A DNA stretch of 64,000 bases from an uncultured Kordiimonas sp. (GTDB lineage Bacteria > Pseudomonadota > Alphaproteobacteria > Sphingomonadales > Kordiimonadaceae), in assembly GCA_947492375.1 (NCBI GenBank), contig CANLMI010000001.1, positions 248,001 to 312,000 of the forward strand, written 5' to 3'. Under the pieces are notes generated by a model that had not been told where the DNA came from, did no database searches, and was given only the letters and a program-made list of their open reading frames with translations. Numbering within the stretch: the stretch's first letter is position 1; each line of letters starts with the position of its first letter. Shown here piece by piece: positions 35,126-44,803 of the stretch. The position numbers and the translations under genes were made by a program.

Positions 35126-35613
35126 GCGTTTGCTCCGCTCTTGAGCAAAAGTTGCACCCGGATCAGGCCATTATTATCATTGTTCAGTGATGCTCTCGCA
35201 ACGTAGATGCCATTTTGGTTCTGTAGCTCGATAATCCATGTATAAAATACTGGTGCCTCAACGCTATCAACCCATACATTCAGCCCGCTTGTTTGATCCG
35301 GTTGAAGCCGTGTAAGTGTTAACCCTAACTTTTGGGCGCTTCGGCTTATGACCTGTCTCATATCGACATCGGCAGTAAGGGGTTGGCGCGTGTCATTTTC
35401 TTTGATTTTTGTCGCTTCCAGCAGGGCGCTGTTTATTATTTGTGCGTCACTTATGGCCGCCTGATACTGATAATGCAGGTCGGTACGTTGTTGTTTTAGT
35501 GGCAGGTATAAAATAAAATATAAAAGAAACAAAAGTAACATGAGGCACATTACAGAAAGAAGCAAGCGTTCGCGCTCATCGCGGTCAAACCACCATTTTA
35601 TGATATTGTTCAT
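35122..35613 (-). CDS. gspM: Type II secretion protein M
   Basis: A 163-aa bitopic inner-membrane protein: a short charged cytoplasmic end (WWFDRDERERLLL), one helix (LMLLLFLLYFILYL) and a periplasmic ferredoxin-like domain. GspM partners GspL in the inner-membrane platform that ties the ATPase to the pseudopilus. The sequence is weakly conserved as usual for GspM; the RDERERLL start and position between gspL and gspN make the call. Both ends overlap neighbours by four bases. Confidence 0.88.
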   Translation of the reverse strand: MNNIIKWWFDRDERERLLLSVMCLMLLLFLLYFILYLPLKQQRTDLHYQYQAAISDAQIINSALLEATKIKENDTRQPLTADVDMRQVISRSAQKLGLTLTRLQPDQTSGLNVWVDSVEAPVFYTWIIELQNQNGIYVARASLNNDNNGLIRVQLLLKSGANA

Positions 35614-36809
35614 GATACGCGCTCCCTCACGGTAACATCGGCGACTATTCTGCCATCGATTTGCCGTGAGGCCCCTTCTGTTAGGCCAGCACCTCGGCGA
35701 ACCATTGAATTTTTCAAGGTCTCTACATCACCGAACGATCCGGTATTAAGGCTGACGGATAATTCTCCTCGGCTCTCGTCATACCGCGTACTGATAATTG
35801 AGATGTCTTCATTTTCTTGAACGCTGTCGAACAGTATAGCGGAAAGTAAAATGAATCGATCCGTCGCATTTGTTTGGCTCGAGCGGATACGGGTGCGCAC
35901 CTGATTAATACTGCTAACACCAGGAAACTCGCGCTTCATAGTTGCTTCTGTCTCTTGATCCAATCGAGCAATTGTCTGTGACAGTTGCCATGACTCGGTT
36001 GCATAATAGCCGATGAAGGCAAGAACTAGGGCGCTGAAAAATATTGCAGGCCTTTTCCATGTTAGCCAGATTTCCTGCATTGATTTGCGGCTGATGAAAG
36101 TACCCTGAAGCAGGTTGACTGGTTTGCCTGACGTGATGGCAGTACTATAACATAAGAAGAAATCAACAATCGATAGCGGGTCATGTTGCTCTGGCGTTTG
36201 TTCATTTGCCAGTGCAGGTTTCGTGCGGGCATAAATAGGTATTGGCCCGTTAATGTTTTTGAAAAAATCAGGGGCAATTAAATCAAACATATCCGCTTCA
36301 ACGGAGGCAGCCATGCCTTCGTTTGAGATGATGATAAAGTTTCCGTCTGGCTTTTCATAGACCGTGGCTGTCTTGTTTTCGCGTAAGCAATCGATGTCAA
36401 CGAAAGCACCAGATAAACTCATTTCGCTATCATTGATGGTGGATATCCAGCTATTCATAATATCTTGCGCAATAATAAAAACTGGGCGGGTATTGTTCTC
36501 GATTGCAGGACCTATTGCAAAATGAAGTGTTTCTGGTGGTGCGGATAAATCATCTTCAAAGATAAAAGGTGCTGCTGCCCGGGCTTGCGTTTCGGTTTTC
36601 GCTGGAATATCCGCATATTTTAGAGGGGCATCAAACCCGGAAAAAATGAGATAAAGGTCGATATTTATATAGGTTTTATAATGATCCAGAATTTCATTAA
36701 CAGGTGAACAGTTATTATCGATAACTTGCTGGGCGACTGGGTCAATCAACGCCCAATTCACAACAAATGTTTCGTCATTGTCAGCAAAGATGATCAATTG
36801 TTTGTTCAA
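35610..36809 (-). CDS. gspL: Type II secretion protein L
   Basis: A 399-aa protein with the three GspL parts: a cytoplasmic actin-like domain (to about residue 245), a single helix (PAIFFSALVLAFIGYYATESW) and a periplasmic ferredoxin-like domain (about 310-399). GspL recruits the GspE ATPase to the membrane and binds GspM. It has the typical early segment ALIDP and EDDLSAPPETLHFAIGP. It overlaps gspK by four bases. No unusual feature was seen. Confidence 0.88.
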   Translation of the reverse strand: MNKQLIIFADNDETFVVNWALIDPVAQQVIDNNCSPVNEILDHYKTYINIDLYLIFSGFDAPLKYADIPAKTETQARAAAPFIFEDDLSAPPETLHFAIGPAIENNTRPVFIIAQDIMNSWISTINDSEMSLSGAFVDIDCLRENKTATVYEKPDGNFIIISNEGMAASVEADMFDLIAPDFFKNINGPIPIYARTKPALANEQTPEQHDPLSIVDFFLCYSTAITSGKPVNLLQGTFISRKSMQEIWLTWKRPAIFFSALVLAFIGYYATESWQLSQTIARLDQETEATMKREFPGVSSINQVRTRIRSSQTNATDRFILLSAILFDSVQENEDISIISTRYDESRGELSVSLNTGSFGDVETLKNSMVRRGAGLTEGASRQIDGRIVADVTVRERVS

Positions 36810-37825
36810 ATCTCTTCTCCAAACTGACGCGAAACAACATATATCTTATCGTTTTTGCTCGCATCTATCAATGATGTCATTGTAACATAGGCATCGCCGT
36901 AATTAACGGTTGTTGTCAAGTTAAAGAAAGTGGTTTTTTCCTTAACCTGATCACGGGCACCCTGTTCGATTTCGATATCTTCAAATTCTTTTGTAGACCA
37001 GAATACTTCCATAGATTCAAACCCTTCAATCGGCCTGTTGTTTAATACTTCGGAAGCAGTTTTAGCTTTGAGAGCTGTGCCTACGAGCATTGATAGGAGA
37101 GGGGCTTGATCAGGCCTTAGAGTATTTATGTTTATCTCTGATAATGCAACCGCAGGCAGGGCACATACCCAAGGCTTTAAGGTTAGGTATGTCTCTAAGT
37201 CTATACCTTTGATAGACCGAAGTTCGCTGACATCTGCAATGAGAGTGTTTGGCGTGCGATATGCCGGTTCGCCGGCCGTGTATTCAAAATCTTCCGCGCC
37301 TCTTGAAACGGGGCGGCTATCGCTATCAATCCAGTCAGTAATGGCACCTATGATGGCTTCACTATTACCTTGCGCTATACCAGTAACCTCTAACAGTGTG
37401 CGTAGCTGTTTTTGTGCCTCAGTGTTTGCTTCATACTCAGAGTTGTCGTTTTTTTCAACCAAGCTATTGATGTTAAAACAATTTGATCCATCAGATAGTT
37501 GTGTAGCTATTGAGCCATTTTCGATCGGGAATACGCCGCCATTTGCTGCCCAGGGCTGTGCAAGCGTTGTTTTCTCTGGTGAAAGTTGCCGCGATTGTCC
37601 AATAACCCCAATAGCGAGTGTTTCTGCGCCCAATGCATACCAATTTGCCTGTGAAGTTAAAGAAACATTCGAGGCGCGTCTGATACCAAAGCGGATATCG
37701 TCAATCAATGAGACTGCTACAGCAGCCATAACAGCAACGATCAGTAATACTGTTATTAAAACTGCGCCGCGATCTTTGCTCTCTGTATTTTGTTGCATAG
37801 AGGGCGGTTTTTTGAATGGGCTCAT
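36806..37825 (-). CDS. gspK: Type II secretion minor pseudopilin K
   Basis: A 339-aa minor pseudopilin. The prepilin-type start is DRGAVLITVLLIVAVMAAVAVSL, with cleavage after Gly; GspK lacks the usual Glu5, as here. The large inserted alpha domain and the Cys pair (NCFNIN, WVCALP) are typical, as is WIDSDSRPVSRGAEDFEYT, which contributes to its calcium site. GspK caps the pseudopilus tip with GspI and GspJ. It overlaps gspJ by four bases. Confidence 0.93.
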   Translation of the reverse strand: MSPFKKPPSMQQNTESKDRGAVLITVLLIVAVMAAVAVSLIDDIRFGIRRASNVSLTSQANWYALGAETLAIGVIGQSRQLSPEKTTLAQPWAANGGVFPIENGSIATQLSDGSNCFNINSLVEKNDNSEYEANTEAQKQLRTLLEVTGIAQGNSEAIIGAITDWIDSDSRPVSRGAEDFEYTAGEPAYRTPNTLIADVSELRSIKGIDLETYLTLKPWVCALPAVALSEININTLRPDQAPLLSMLVGTALKAKTASEVLNNRPIEGFESMEVFWSTKEFEDIEIEQGARDQVKEKTTFFNLTTTVNYGDAYVTMTSLIDASKNDKIYVVSRQFGEEI

Positions 37826-38457
37826 GGTTTACCTCCTCCAACGATGAAAAGCTGACGGATAATCCCAAATTCTTCGCTGTTTAATGTTAAGGCGATTGCA
37901 GTTGGCAGGCGGGTATCATCGAATGCATCACCAAACCATTGGTTCTGCCATACGCCGTCCACTAGAAATTCAACATTCACTCCAATAATACCTGTCAATA
38001 AAACACGTTCATTGCTTGGGGTTTGTTCTGTTGGGTCGGGGCGTAATAAGGTTCTGCGAACAAGGTTTGAACCCGCCAGATAATATTCAACAGCCTGAAG
38101 GTTTGACCGGGCGCTAATACCTGCCGGGTTTAACCAGCCACGCTTTACAAATTTAAGAAAAGGTTCCTCAGGGAAATTTTGTATGCCGTTAAAGCCAATA
38201 TTATCATAGGTGCCAAAAGCATCCCGGGTTGGCCTAATAACGCTTTGAAGAAGGTCTAATTTAAGTGTTGCTCTTGCAAGGTGGAGCGATGTTAAAATTT
38301 CTGAGCGCTCTTCTATCGCTTCTTTACTTTGAAGGGTGCTCGACAAGGCTACTGTACTTGCGCTTGCAATTATCGCAAAAATAAAAAGGGCGACAAGGAC
38401 TTCAACAAGTGTGAAGCCTGCGGCAGAATAGTTATTTTTTTTTGATACAACAGCCAT
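37822..38457 (-). CDS. gspJ: Type II secretion minor pseudopilin J
   Basis: A 211-aa minor pseudopilin with the prepilin motif AAGFTLVEVLVALFIFAIIAS, cleavage after Gly and Glu5 present. The later part has the GspJ segments VEYYLAGSNLVRRTLLRPDPT and VNVEFLVDGVWQNQWF. It works at the pseudopilus tip with GspI and GspK. Start and stop each overlap neighbours (TAATG and ATGA). Confidence 0.93.
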   Translation of the reverse strand: MAVVSKKNNYSAAGFTLVEVLVALFIFAIIASASTVALSSTLQSKEAIEERSEILTSLHLARATLKLDLLQSVIRPTRDAFGTYDNIGFNGIQNFPEEPFLKFVKRGWLNPAGISARSNLQAVEYYLAGSNLVRRTLLRPDPTEQTPSNERVLLTGIIGVNVEFLVDGVWQNQWFGDAFDDTRLPTAIALTLNSEEFGIIRQLFIVGGGKP

Positions 38458-38876
38458 TAATTTGCTTTCCTGAGGGCTGTAAAGCTTTGTAATGCCTGCT
38501 CACCATTTCTGATATAGATATTAACGGTGACACGGTGAATGTTCGGGCTGGTTGTTTCTATGATTTGACGGCGCCAGTCAAACTCGCGGCCAGCAAAGCT
38601 TAATTGCCCGCTTGTAAAGCCAACAGCTATATTTGTAGGCGAGGTAATGGTTTCAACAAGAATATTCTCTGCGGCTATTTCGGCAATTGCCCGCTCTTCC
38701 AATATGGTTATGGTTCGAATATTCTCATTTTGTGCCGTTATAAGAGCAACGACAGCAATTGAAAAAATGGCGAGCGCCACCATAACTTCAATCAGTGTAA
38801 AGCCTGCATCATTATTTGTCGGCTTGCGTGTACGAAGCCCTGTAAAGTTTTGTATATTTTTTGAACTTACTTTCAT
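38457..38876 (-). CDS. gspI: Type II secretion minor pseudopilin I
   Basis: A 139-aa minor pseudopilin with the prepilin motif DAGFTLIEVMVALAIFSIAVVAL and the GspI-type helix ERAIAEIAAENILVE. GspI starts tip assembly by binding GspJ and GspK. The leader before the cleavage site is long (24 residues) for this group. It shares a TAATG junction with gspH. Confidence 0.92.
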   Translation of the reverse strand: MKVSSKNIQNFTGLRTRKPTNNDAGFTLIEVMVALAIFSIAVVALITAQNENIRTITILEERAIAEIAAENILVETITSPTNIAVGFTSGQLSFAGREFDWRRQIIETTSPNIHRVTVNIYIRNGEQALQSFTALRKAN

Positions 38877-39442
38877 TAAAATTTGGCTCCGCTGGCCCGT
38901 GAAATATGGCCGTTTGCTTGCACCAGAATGGTTTGTTCTGATCGCGGGCTGCTGAAAGTAAGGTTGAAATTTTGTGTTTCGCCGCTTGGCAGAAAAAAGA
39001 CGCTGGGAATGATTTGGCCTTCGGACGTAACATTACGTCTCGGGAGCGCTACTTTTTCACCTTCATATCGGAAGTTTAATTTACTGCTGTCCGGCCATTG
39101 TAACTTATCTGATAAGCCTGCCGGGGCATAGGGTGCCCATTGTTGGTTAATACGGCGAATGAAGGCATATCCATCTTGGTCAAATGACAGGCCAATAACA
39201 CTGCCAGTTAAAATAGCTTCTTGGGCGGCCAATTGAAATCTGGCTGCGATGATATCAGTTTCGTCACTGAGTGATTTACTATTTGGCGGTAAATTAAGCG
39301 CAACAACGCTAGCCATCAATCCAATGATAACAATAACAACCAACAGCTCAATCAGGGTAAAACCAGCATCATACCAGTTTTTCCCCAGAGCATTTTGGTT
39401 GCATGAGCCGTTATTGTGTTTGCCAGTTACCCACATCGGCAT
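38876..39442 (-). CDS. gspH: Type II secretion pseudopilin H
   Basis: A 188-aa pseudopilin with the motif DAGFTLIELLVVIVIIGLMAS after a leader of 27 residues. GspH is thought to join the tip complex to the GspG shaft. The C-terminus has the family segment VFFLPSGETQNFNLTF. The ATG at 39442 lies inside the end of gspG, with GAAGGG at the right distance; the overlap is 32 bases, longer than elsewhere in the operon. Confidence 0.92.
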   Translation of the reverse strand: MPMWVTGKHNNGSCNQNALGKNWYDAGFTLIELLVVIVIIGLMASVVALNLPPNSKSLSDETDIIAARFQLAAQEAILTGSVIGLSFDQDGYAFIRRINQQWAPYAPAGLSDKLQWPDSSKLNFRYEGEKVALPRRNVTSEGQIIPSVFFLPSGETQNFNLTFSSPRSEQTILVQANGHISRASGAKF

Positions 39443-39899
39443 TCAGCCCTTCACCGCCTAATCTGCCATCAGCACCGAGTGAGAAAATATCAAATGTGCT
39501 GTTCTCGCCTGGATAACTATATTGATACGGGTTGCCCCAAGGGTCTGGTGGCAAGCGGCGGATATATCCGTCTGGGCGGTAGCGTTCTGGTCTTGTCAGG
39601 CCATCGGGTCTGGTGACAAGCGCTTCTAGGCCTTGATCGGTGCTTGGATAAACCAGATTGTCGAGTTTATAGAGATCAATAGCTTGTTCAAGCGTTGCGA
39701 TGTCGCCGCGCGCTTTGGTAATGCTGGCTGTGTCCGTACTTGGCAGTACATTGATAACGACAACTGTTGCCAATAAGCCAATAATGACAATAACAACCAT
39801 CAGTTCCACAAGGGTAAAGCCGTCTTCATTTCGTGCATCCATTTCAAATGCAGCGAGGCTGGCTGGCTTTTTAATTCTTTTTTTCAACCTTTTGATCAT
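39411..39899 (-). CDS. gspG: Type II secretion major pseudopilin G
   Basis: The main shaft pseudopilin, 162 aa. The prepilin peptidase site is in EDGFTLVELMVVIVIIGLLATVVV. The rest is strongly conserved: TDQGLEALVTRPDG, GYIRRLPPDPWGNPYQY and SLGADGRLGGEGLNADVGNW, which includes the calcium-binding aspartates of GspG. The start at 39899 has AAGGAG nine bases away; ATG at 39905 is the alternative. It is matured by GspO, encoded 12 kb away in the same region. Confidence 0.96.
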   Translation of the reverse strand: MIKRLKKRIKKPASLAAFEMDARNEDGFTLVELMVVIVIIGLLATVVVINVLPSTDTASITKARGDIATLEQAIDLYKLDNLVYPSTDQGLEALVTRPDGLTRPERYRPDGYIRRLPPDPWGNPYQYSYPGENSTFDIFSLGADGRLGGEGLNADVGNWQTQ

Positions 39900-39964
39900 A
39901 ACCATATACTCCTTGGTTGATATCATTCCCAGTTATCCAACAATTATCAACCTATAAACCTAAT

Positions 39965-41191
39965 TTATAAACCTGCAAGTGTATTAAGCTGTAAGATCGG
40001 TAAAAGTATCGACAAAACGATCACTGCTACAATGCCACCCATCATAATGATGATCATTGGCTCAAGCAAGGAGAGTGCTGCCGATGTGAAACTCTCAAAT
40101 TCATTTTCCAGATAGTCCGCAGATTTACCGAGTAACTCTTCCAGTTTGCCGCTGTTTTCACCTGCTGCTGCCATATAGGCAACCATTGGGGGAAAACCTG
40201 TTGTTCTTTTAAGTGCCGCTGACAAGCTCGCGCCTTCTTCGACCATTATAATGACTTTATCAATAGCATCCTGTAATACCGTGTTGCTAACTGTTTTTTG
40301 TGCCGCCCGAAGGCCGCTTAAAACAGGAACACCGCTTGATATAAGGGTGCTTAGGGTACGGGCAAGCCGTGCAGCATTTAACCCGCGCACAAGTTTGCCA
40401 ATGATTGGTAACCCCAAAATAAACTGATCGACTTTCTTTCTAAAGGATCGTGTTTTCAAGGCACGAATGAACGCAATGATCCCAAAAATTATACCAATCA
40501 GAATAAACAAGCCAAAATTTTGAATGAATTCAGAAATACTGATCATGGCACGTGTTAGAAATGGCAAGGCGCGCCCCATACTGTCAAACTGTTCGACAAC
40601 TTTTGGAACAACAAATGTCATTAGGGCGATAATAACCCCAACGGCAACCAACGATAGTGCCGCTGGATAGATAAGAGCTGTTTGGACTTTGGCGCGAACA
40701 GCTTGGGCACGTTCCATATGATCAGCAAGGCGATTAAGTACCGCTGACAAGCTACCTGAGTTTTCACCGGCGGCCACCATTGCACAGTATAACTGATCAA
40801 AGCTTTTATTATGCTGCGCCATAGCTTCTGACAATTTATGCCCTTCAATAATGTTAGAGCGAACCGCAAGAATAATACGCTTTAATGCTGGCTTTTCTGC
40901 TTGCAGGGCGATCGTGTTAAGCGCTTCTTCGATCGGGGCACTAGCGCCAACCATTGTGGCGAGTTGGCGCGTAAATAATGTTACATCCTTGTGGGATAGT
41001 TTACCATTATTACCACCACCAAAACTGATGTCTCTGGAAAGTCCTTTTTTTTCCGCGGCTAATTCCAGACGGGTAGGGACCAGGTTTTTCGCTCTTAAAT
41101 CCTTGCGTGCGTTACGCGCATTTTCGGATGAGATTGTCCCTTTTTGGGTGCGCCCGTTTGTATCCAGTGCTTCATATTCAAATGCTGGCAT
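39965..41191 (-). CDS. gspF: Type II secretion inner-membrane platform protein F
   Basis: A 408-aa polytopic protein with two T2SF repeats (about residues 70-195 and 275-400) and three to four helices. It starts with MPAFEYEALDTNGRTQKGTI, typical of GspF, and each repeat contains the GENSG-type segment (MVAAGENSGSLSAVL, MAAAGENSGKLEELL). It joins the GspE ATPase to pseudopilus assembly. The start overlaps gspE by 14 bases, and the longer in-frame start is rejected because the family begins at MPAFEYEA. Confidence 0.95.
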   Translation of the reverse strand: MPAFEYEALDTNGRTQKGTISSENARNARKDLRAKNLVPTRLELAAEKKGLSRDISFGGGNNGKLSHKDVTLFTRQLATMVGASAPIEEALNTIALQAEKPALKRIILAVRSNIIEGHKLSEAMAQHNKSFDQLYCAMVAAGENSGSLSAVLNRLADHMERAQAVRAKVQTALIYPAALSLVAVGVIIALMTFVVPKVVEQFDSMGRALPFLTRAMISISEFIQNFGLFILIGIIFGIIAFIRALKTRSFRKKVDQFILGLPIIGKLVRGLNAARLARTLSTLISSGVPVLSGLRAAQKTVSNTVLQDAIDKVIIMVEEGASLSAALKRTTGFPPMVAYMAAAGENSGKLEELLGKSADYLENEFESFTSAALSLLEPMIIIMMGGIVAVIVLSILLPILQLNTLAGL

Positions 41192-42716
41192 AGTCTTCTC
41201 GCTCAGCTTTACAAACGCGCAGCACTTCTTCAACGGTTGTTGTGCCAAGAAGAACCTGAGAGAAGCCGTTTTCGGCTAATGTATCTGCTGACTTAAAGGC
41301 ATGATCTGCAATCACTTGTTCGCGTGCATCATCATGGATTAACTCTTGCAGCGGGCCATCAACAACGATCAACTCGTATAACCCCACACGCCCTTGATAA
41401 CCTGTATTGTTGCAGTGTTCGCAGCCATTAGCTTTATGAATGGTCAAAGGAGCATCAGTCTTTTGCCCTAAAAGCTTTCGTGTGCCTGTATCTGCTTCAA
41501 TGGGCGTTTTACAGTGGGTACAAAGCCTGCGAACCAGGCGCTGTGCTAAAATAGCTTTAACAGTGCTTGCAAGCAGGAATGGCTCCACCCCCATATCGCG
41601 TAGCCGTGTTATCGCACTGACCGCACTGTTTGTGTGAACCGTAGATAGAACGAGGTGGCCAGTTAAGCTGGCTTGAACAGCAATTTCGGCTGTTTCAACA
41701 TCTCGTATTTCACCAACCATCACAACGTCCGGGTCTTGACGCAGCATCGCTCGCAAGCCTGCGGCGAATGTCATTCCAACTTTGGCATTTACCTGTGTTT
41801 GACCAACCCCTTCAAGGGCGTATTCTACAGGGTCTTCTACTGTTAAGATGTTGCGGGTTTTGTCATTTAACAGCGACAGGCCAGCATAAAGTGTCGTTGT
41901 TTTACCAGAGCCGGTAGGGCCGGTTACGAGAATGATACCGTTTGGCTCTTTAATGACTTCTTCAAACCGGGCACGGGTTTTCTTTTCCATGCCTAAGTCT
42001 GAAATATCAAAATGAGCCTGATCACGGTCTAAAAGGCGGAGCACAACCCTTTCCCCATGTCTGGAAGGCAAGGTTGAAACCCTTACATCGATAGCTTTGC
42101 CGCCAATTGTTAGAGAAATCCGGCCATCTTGTGGGATACGTTTCTCGGCAATATCAAGCCGGGCCATCACTTTTATGCGTGAAACCAGTAAAGGGGCTAA
42201 CTTCACAGGAAGGCTTAAGGTTTCTTTTAAAACTCCGTCGATCCTAAGTCGCACAGATAATCCGGTTTCATATGGTTCGACATGGATATCAGACCCCCGG
42301 TTTTTTACTGCTTCTGCGATTAAGCCGTTGATTAGCTTAATTACCGGGGCATCGTCGTCGCTATCAAGCAAGTCTGCGGTTTGGGGAATGTCATCAACAA
42401 GGCTGTCGAGGTTTTCTGATTGCCCTAGATCATCCGCAAGTTTTCCAGAAGCAATACCATCAACAGCATAAATGCTTGAAAGCTGTTTATCAAATTCCGT
42501 ATCGTTAAGGTGCTGAATTTTAAAAGGTGCGCGGGTCGCACGTCTGACTTCGATTAATAAGTCTGGGTTAATATCACCTTTTGAAGCGACTATCACACCA
42601 GTTTCTTCCCGAATGGCAATAAAACCGTGGGCCTTGGCAAAACTATAGCTCAAAATCGGCAAGTTTGTCGCTTGTGTTTCGGTATCAGGTGTTTGAATGT
42701 TATCACTTTCTGGCAT
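41178..42716 (-). CDS. gspE: Type II secretion ATPase E
   Basis: A 512-aa cytoplasmic ATPase driving pseudopilus assembly. It has an N-terminal GspE domain, Walker A (GPTGSGKTTT), the Asp box, Walker B region (DPDVVMVGEIRD) and His box (GHLVLSTVHTNSA), and a zinc-binding CTHC...CEHC knuckle. The start at 42716 lies seven bases after the gspD stop; longer in-frame starts would extend far into gspD. Confidence 0.97.
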   Translation of the reverse strand: MPESDNIQTPDTETQATNLPILSYSFAKAHGFIAIREETGVIVASKGDINPDLLIEVRRATRAPFKIQHLNDTEFDKQLSSIYAVDGIASGKLADDLGQSENLDSLVDDIPQTADLLDSDDDAPVIKLINGLIAEAVKNRGSDIHVEPYETGLSVRLRIDGVLKETLSLPVKLAPLLVSRIKVMARLDIAEKRIPQDGRISLTIGGKAIDVRVSTLPSRHGERVVLRLLDRDQAHFDISDLGMEKKTRARFEEVIKEPNGIILVTGPTGSGKTTTLYAGLSLLNDKTRNILTVEDPVEYALEGVGQTQVNAKVGMTFAAGLRAMLRQDPDVVMVGEIRDVETAEIAVQASLTGHLVLSTVHTNSAVSAITRLRDMGVEPFLLASTVKAILAQRLVRRLCTHCKTPIEADTGTRKLLGQKTDAPLTIHKANGCEHCNNTGYQGRVGLYELIVVDGPLQELIHDDAREQVIADHAFKSADTLAENGFSQVLLGTTTVEEVLRVCKAEREDYASI

Positions 42717-42723
42717 GGCTTGC

Positions 42724-44790
42724 TTATTGATTATTATTGTCGAGTTGGTTGTTGTTCTCTTGTGGGATTTCACCGCCAATAACATCCCGGACGATAACGT
42801 CAATGCTGGCCTCTCCATCTTCGTCGTCTGCCCATTCGAGTTGCTGCTGGCGAGTATATAGATATTTACGACGGGTTGCATCTCTGGCGTCTGATCCATC
42901 TCTTAAAATAGTTGGCCGGATGAATACCATCAGATTGGTTTTGTCTACAGTTCTTCGTTCGCTTTTAAACAGATTGCCGAGGATAGGGATGTCGCCCAAC
43001 AGAGGAATTTTACTTAAAGTAATATTTTCATCTTGTTGAATAAGTCCTCCTAATACAATAATTTCTCCGTCTTCTGCTAATACCGTTGTTTGAATTTGGC
43101 TTTTATTTGTAATGAAGTCTGAACCACCTGGGCCGACAGTATCGTCAACGCTTGATACTTCTTGATTGATTTGCAAGCGAATTTGGTCACCCACATTAAT
43201 CTGCGGAGTAATATCAAGCTGTATGCCAACTTCTTGCCTGTTAACTGTTCTGAACGGGTTTGAGTTATTATCGCCGAGAACTTCACCGCTGGTCACAGGG
43301 ATTTCTTGCCCAACTATTAAGCTAGCAGGCTGATTATTCAGTGTTGTCAGAAAGGGCGTTGATAGAATGTTTGAACTTATATCTTGTTGTAGAGCGTTTA
43401 AAATAACCCCAAAGATAGTGCCGCCTGACTCTCCGGCAAACCCACCGGCAAACCCATTTAACCCTACGATAGAATTAATCGCCGATGCTGCCAGACCTCC
43501 GGCCTGTTCAGCAAATGGACTATCATCATCAATAAGGAGCGCACCGGTTGTTGCTAAAATATTTGGTGCGGTTGTTGAAAAATTAGTCGCGCTAAAAGGT
43601 ATGTTGCTGCCGTCGCCGCCAGAAAGTACATATTGTACGCCTAGTTCTTTCGCAGCCTCATCCGAAATATCAACAATGATTGCTTCGATAATTACCTGTG
43701 ACCGTTGAACATCCAGTTTTCGGATGACATCAGCTAATGATTTTTGCATATCAGGGCTTGCGCTGATGATAAGGGCATTTGTGCCTTTATCAAATGATAT
43801 AGTCGCCTTTGATGGACCGCCGCCGCCTGCAAGTGCCGGTGTGAGGCCACCAGCATCTTGAGATGCCCCTATACCCGCAGAACCGCCTGAGCCAGACGAA
43901 GACCCCGATATTGAGCGACTGATTTGTTCTAGTGTTGGTACGATTTCTTCAACATCAGCATGTTTTAAGTATATAACCTCTATATTACCTTTGGTGGCGC
44001 TTCTGCTATCCAAATCTGCAATTATCGGCACCAGGCCATCGATGACATCCTGATCACCTTTTAAGATGAGGGTGTTGCTGCTAAGAACAGGAATAATTTT
44101 GAGTGAGGTATTGCTGGTTTCTTCACTAACACCGGATGAACGAAGAGCTGCTATCGTTTCCGACATTTCTTCTGTTGAAGTGTTTACAAGCGAAATAAGT
44201 TTGGTTGTTGCCGTATCTTTGTCGATAGATTTAATTAGCTTTCTAATTCGTTCCATGTTTCCGGCATAATCAACGACAACAAGAAAATTATTGGAACGAT
44301 GGGCAATTGCACGGCCTAATCTATGAATAATAGGCTTTACAGTATTTAATGCCGTAATCGCATCAACATTATTTATTCTGAAAACTTCGGTAACAAGCTG
44401 ATCATCGGGTAAATTAGTGCCGAAGGCTGTGCGGTCTGTAATCGCTGCTTCGTCAGGAACAATTTTATAAGCCCCCCCTTTAGTCGGTACAGCGCTAAAG
44501 CCGTATACTCTAAGGGCAGAGAGGAACATATCAAAGATATCAGCCGATGGAATAGGTTCTCTCGATATGATCGTAATCTTCCCTTGTACGCGAGGGTCAA
44601 GGATAAATGTTTTTCCTGTCATCATCGATATATCATCGATCATTGCACGAATATTAGCATCTCGGAAATTTAGAATCTGATCTTGTGCGACGGCGTTTTC
44701 TATGAACGAAACTCGGTTATAATTCGGCGTTGCAGCAATAACTCCTGCAAGGGCGATGGCAGATAAACTATATTTGAGCATTTGTTTCAT
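42724..44790 (-). CDS. gspD: Type II secretion secretin D
   Basis: A 688-aa outer-membrane secretin. A signal peptide ends near ENAVAQD, followed by the N0 domain (LNFRDANIRAMIDDISMMTGKTFILDPRVQG), N1-N3 ring-building domains and the C-terminal secretin domain with the signature VPLLGDIPILGNLFKSERR near residue 610. The N3 domain contains a Gly/Ser-rich insert (SGSSSGSGGSAGIGASQ). The protein continues with an acidic tail ending in Asn/Gln repeats. The tail could be the pilotin-binding part, but this is a guess. It lies 13 bases after gspC. Confidence 0.97.
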   Translation of the reverse strand: MKQMLKYSLSAIALAGVIAATPNYNRVSFIENAVAQDQILNFRDANIRAMIDDISMMTGKTFILDPRVQGKITIISREPIPSADIFDMFLSALRVYGFSAVPTKGGAYKIVPDEAAITDRTAFGTNLPDDQLVTEVFRINNVDAITALNTVKPIIHRLGRAIAHRSNNFLVVVDYAGNMERIRKLIKSIDKDTATTKLISLVNTSTEEMSETIAALRSSGVSEETSNTSLKIIPVLSSNTLILKGDQDVIDGLVPIIADLDSRSATKGNIEVIYLKHADVEEIVPTLEQISRSISGSSSGSGGSAGIGASQDAGGLTPALAGGGGPSKATISFDKGTNALIISASPDMQKSLADVIRKLDVQRSQVIIEAIIVDISDEAAKELGVQYVLSGGDGSNIPFSATNFSTTAPNILATTGALLIDDDSPFAEQAGGLAASAINSIVGLNGFAGGFAGESGGTIFGVILNALQQDISSNILSTPFLTTLNNQPASLIVGQEIPVTSGEVLGDNNSNPFRTVNRQEVGIQLDITPQINVGDQIRLQINQEVSSVDDTVGPGGSDFITNKSQIQTTVLAEDGEIIVLGGLIQQDENITLSKIPLLGDIPILGNLFKSERRTVDKTNLMVFIRPTILRDGSDARDATRRKYLYTRQQQLEWADDEDGEASIDVIVRDVIGGEIPQENNNQLDNNNQ

Positions 44791-44803
44791 GGAAGATTAC
44801 TTC

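Noticed and set aside
37128-37847. 239-codon open frame on the plus strand
   Set aside because: It is antisense to gspK, which has a strong family match and tight coupling; the plus-strand product has no recognisable motif or ribosome site.
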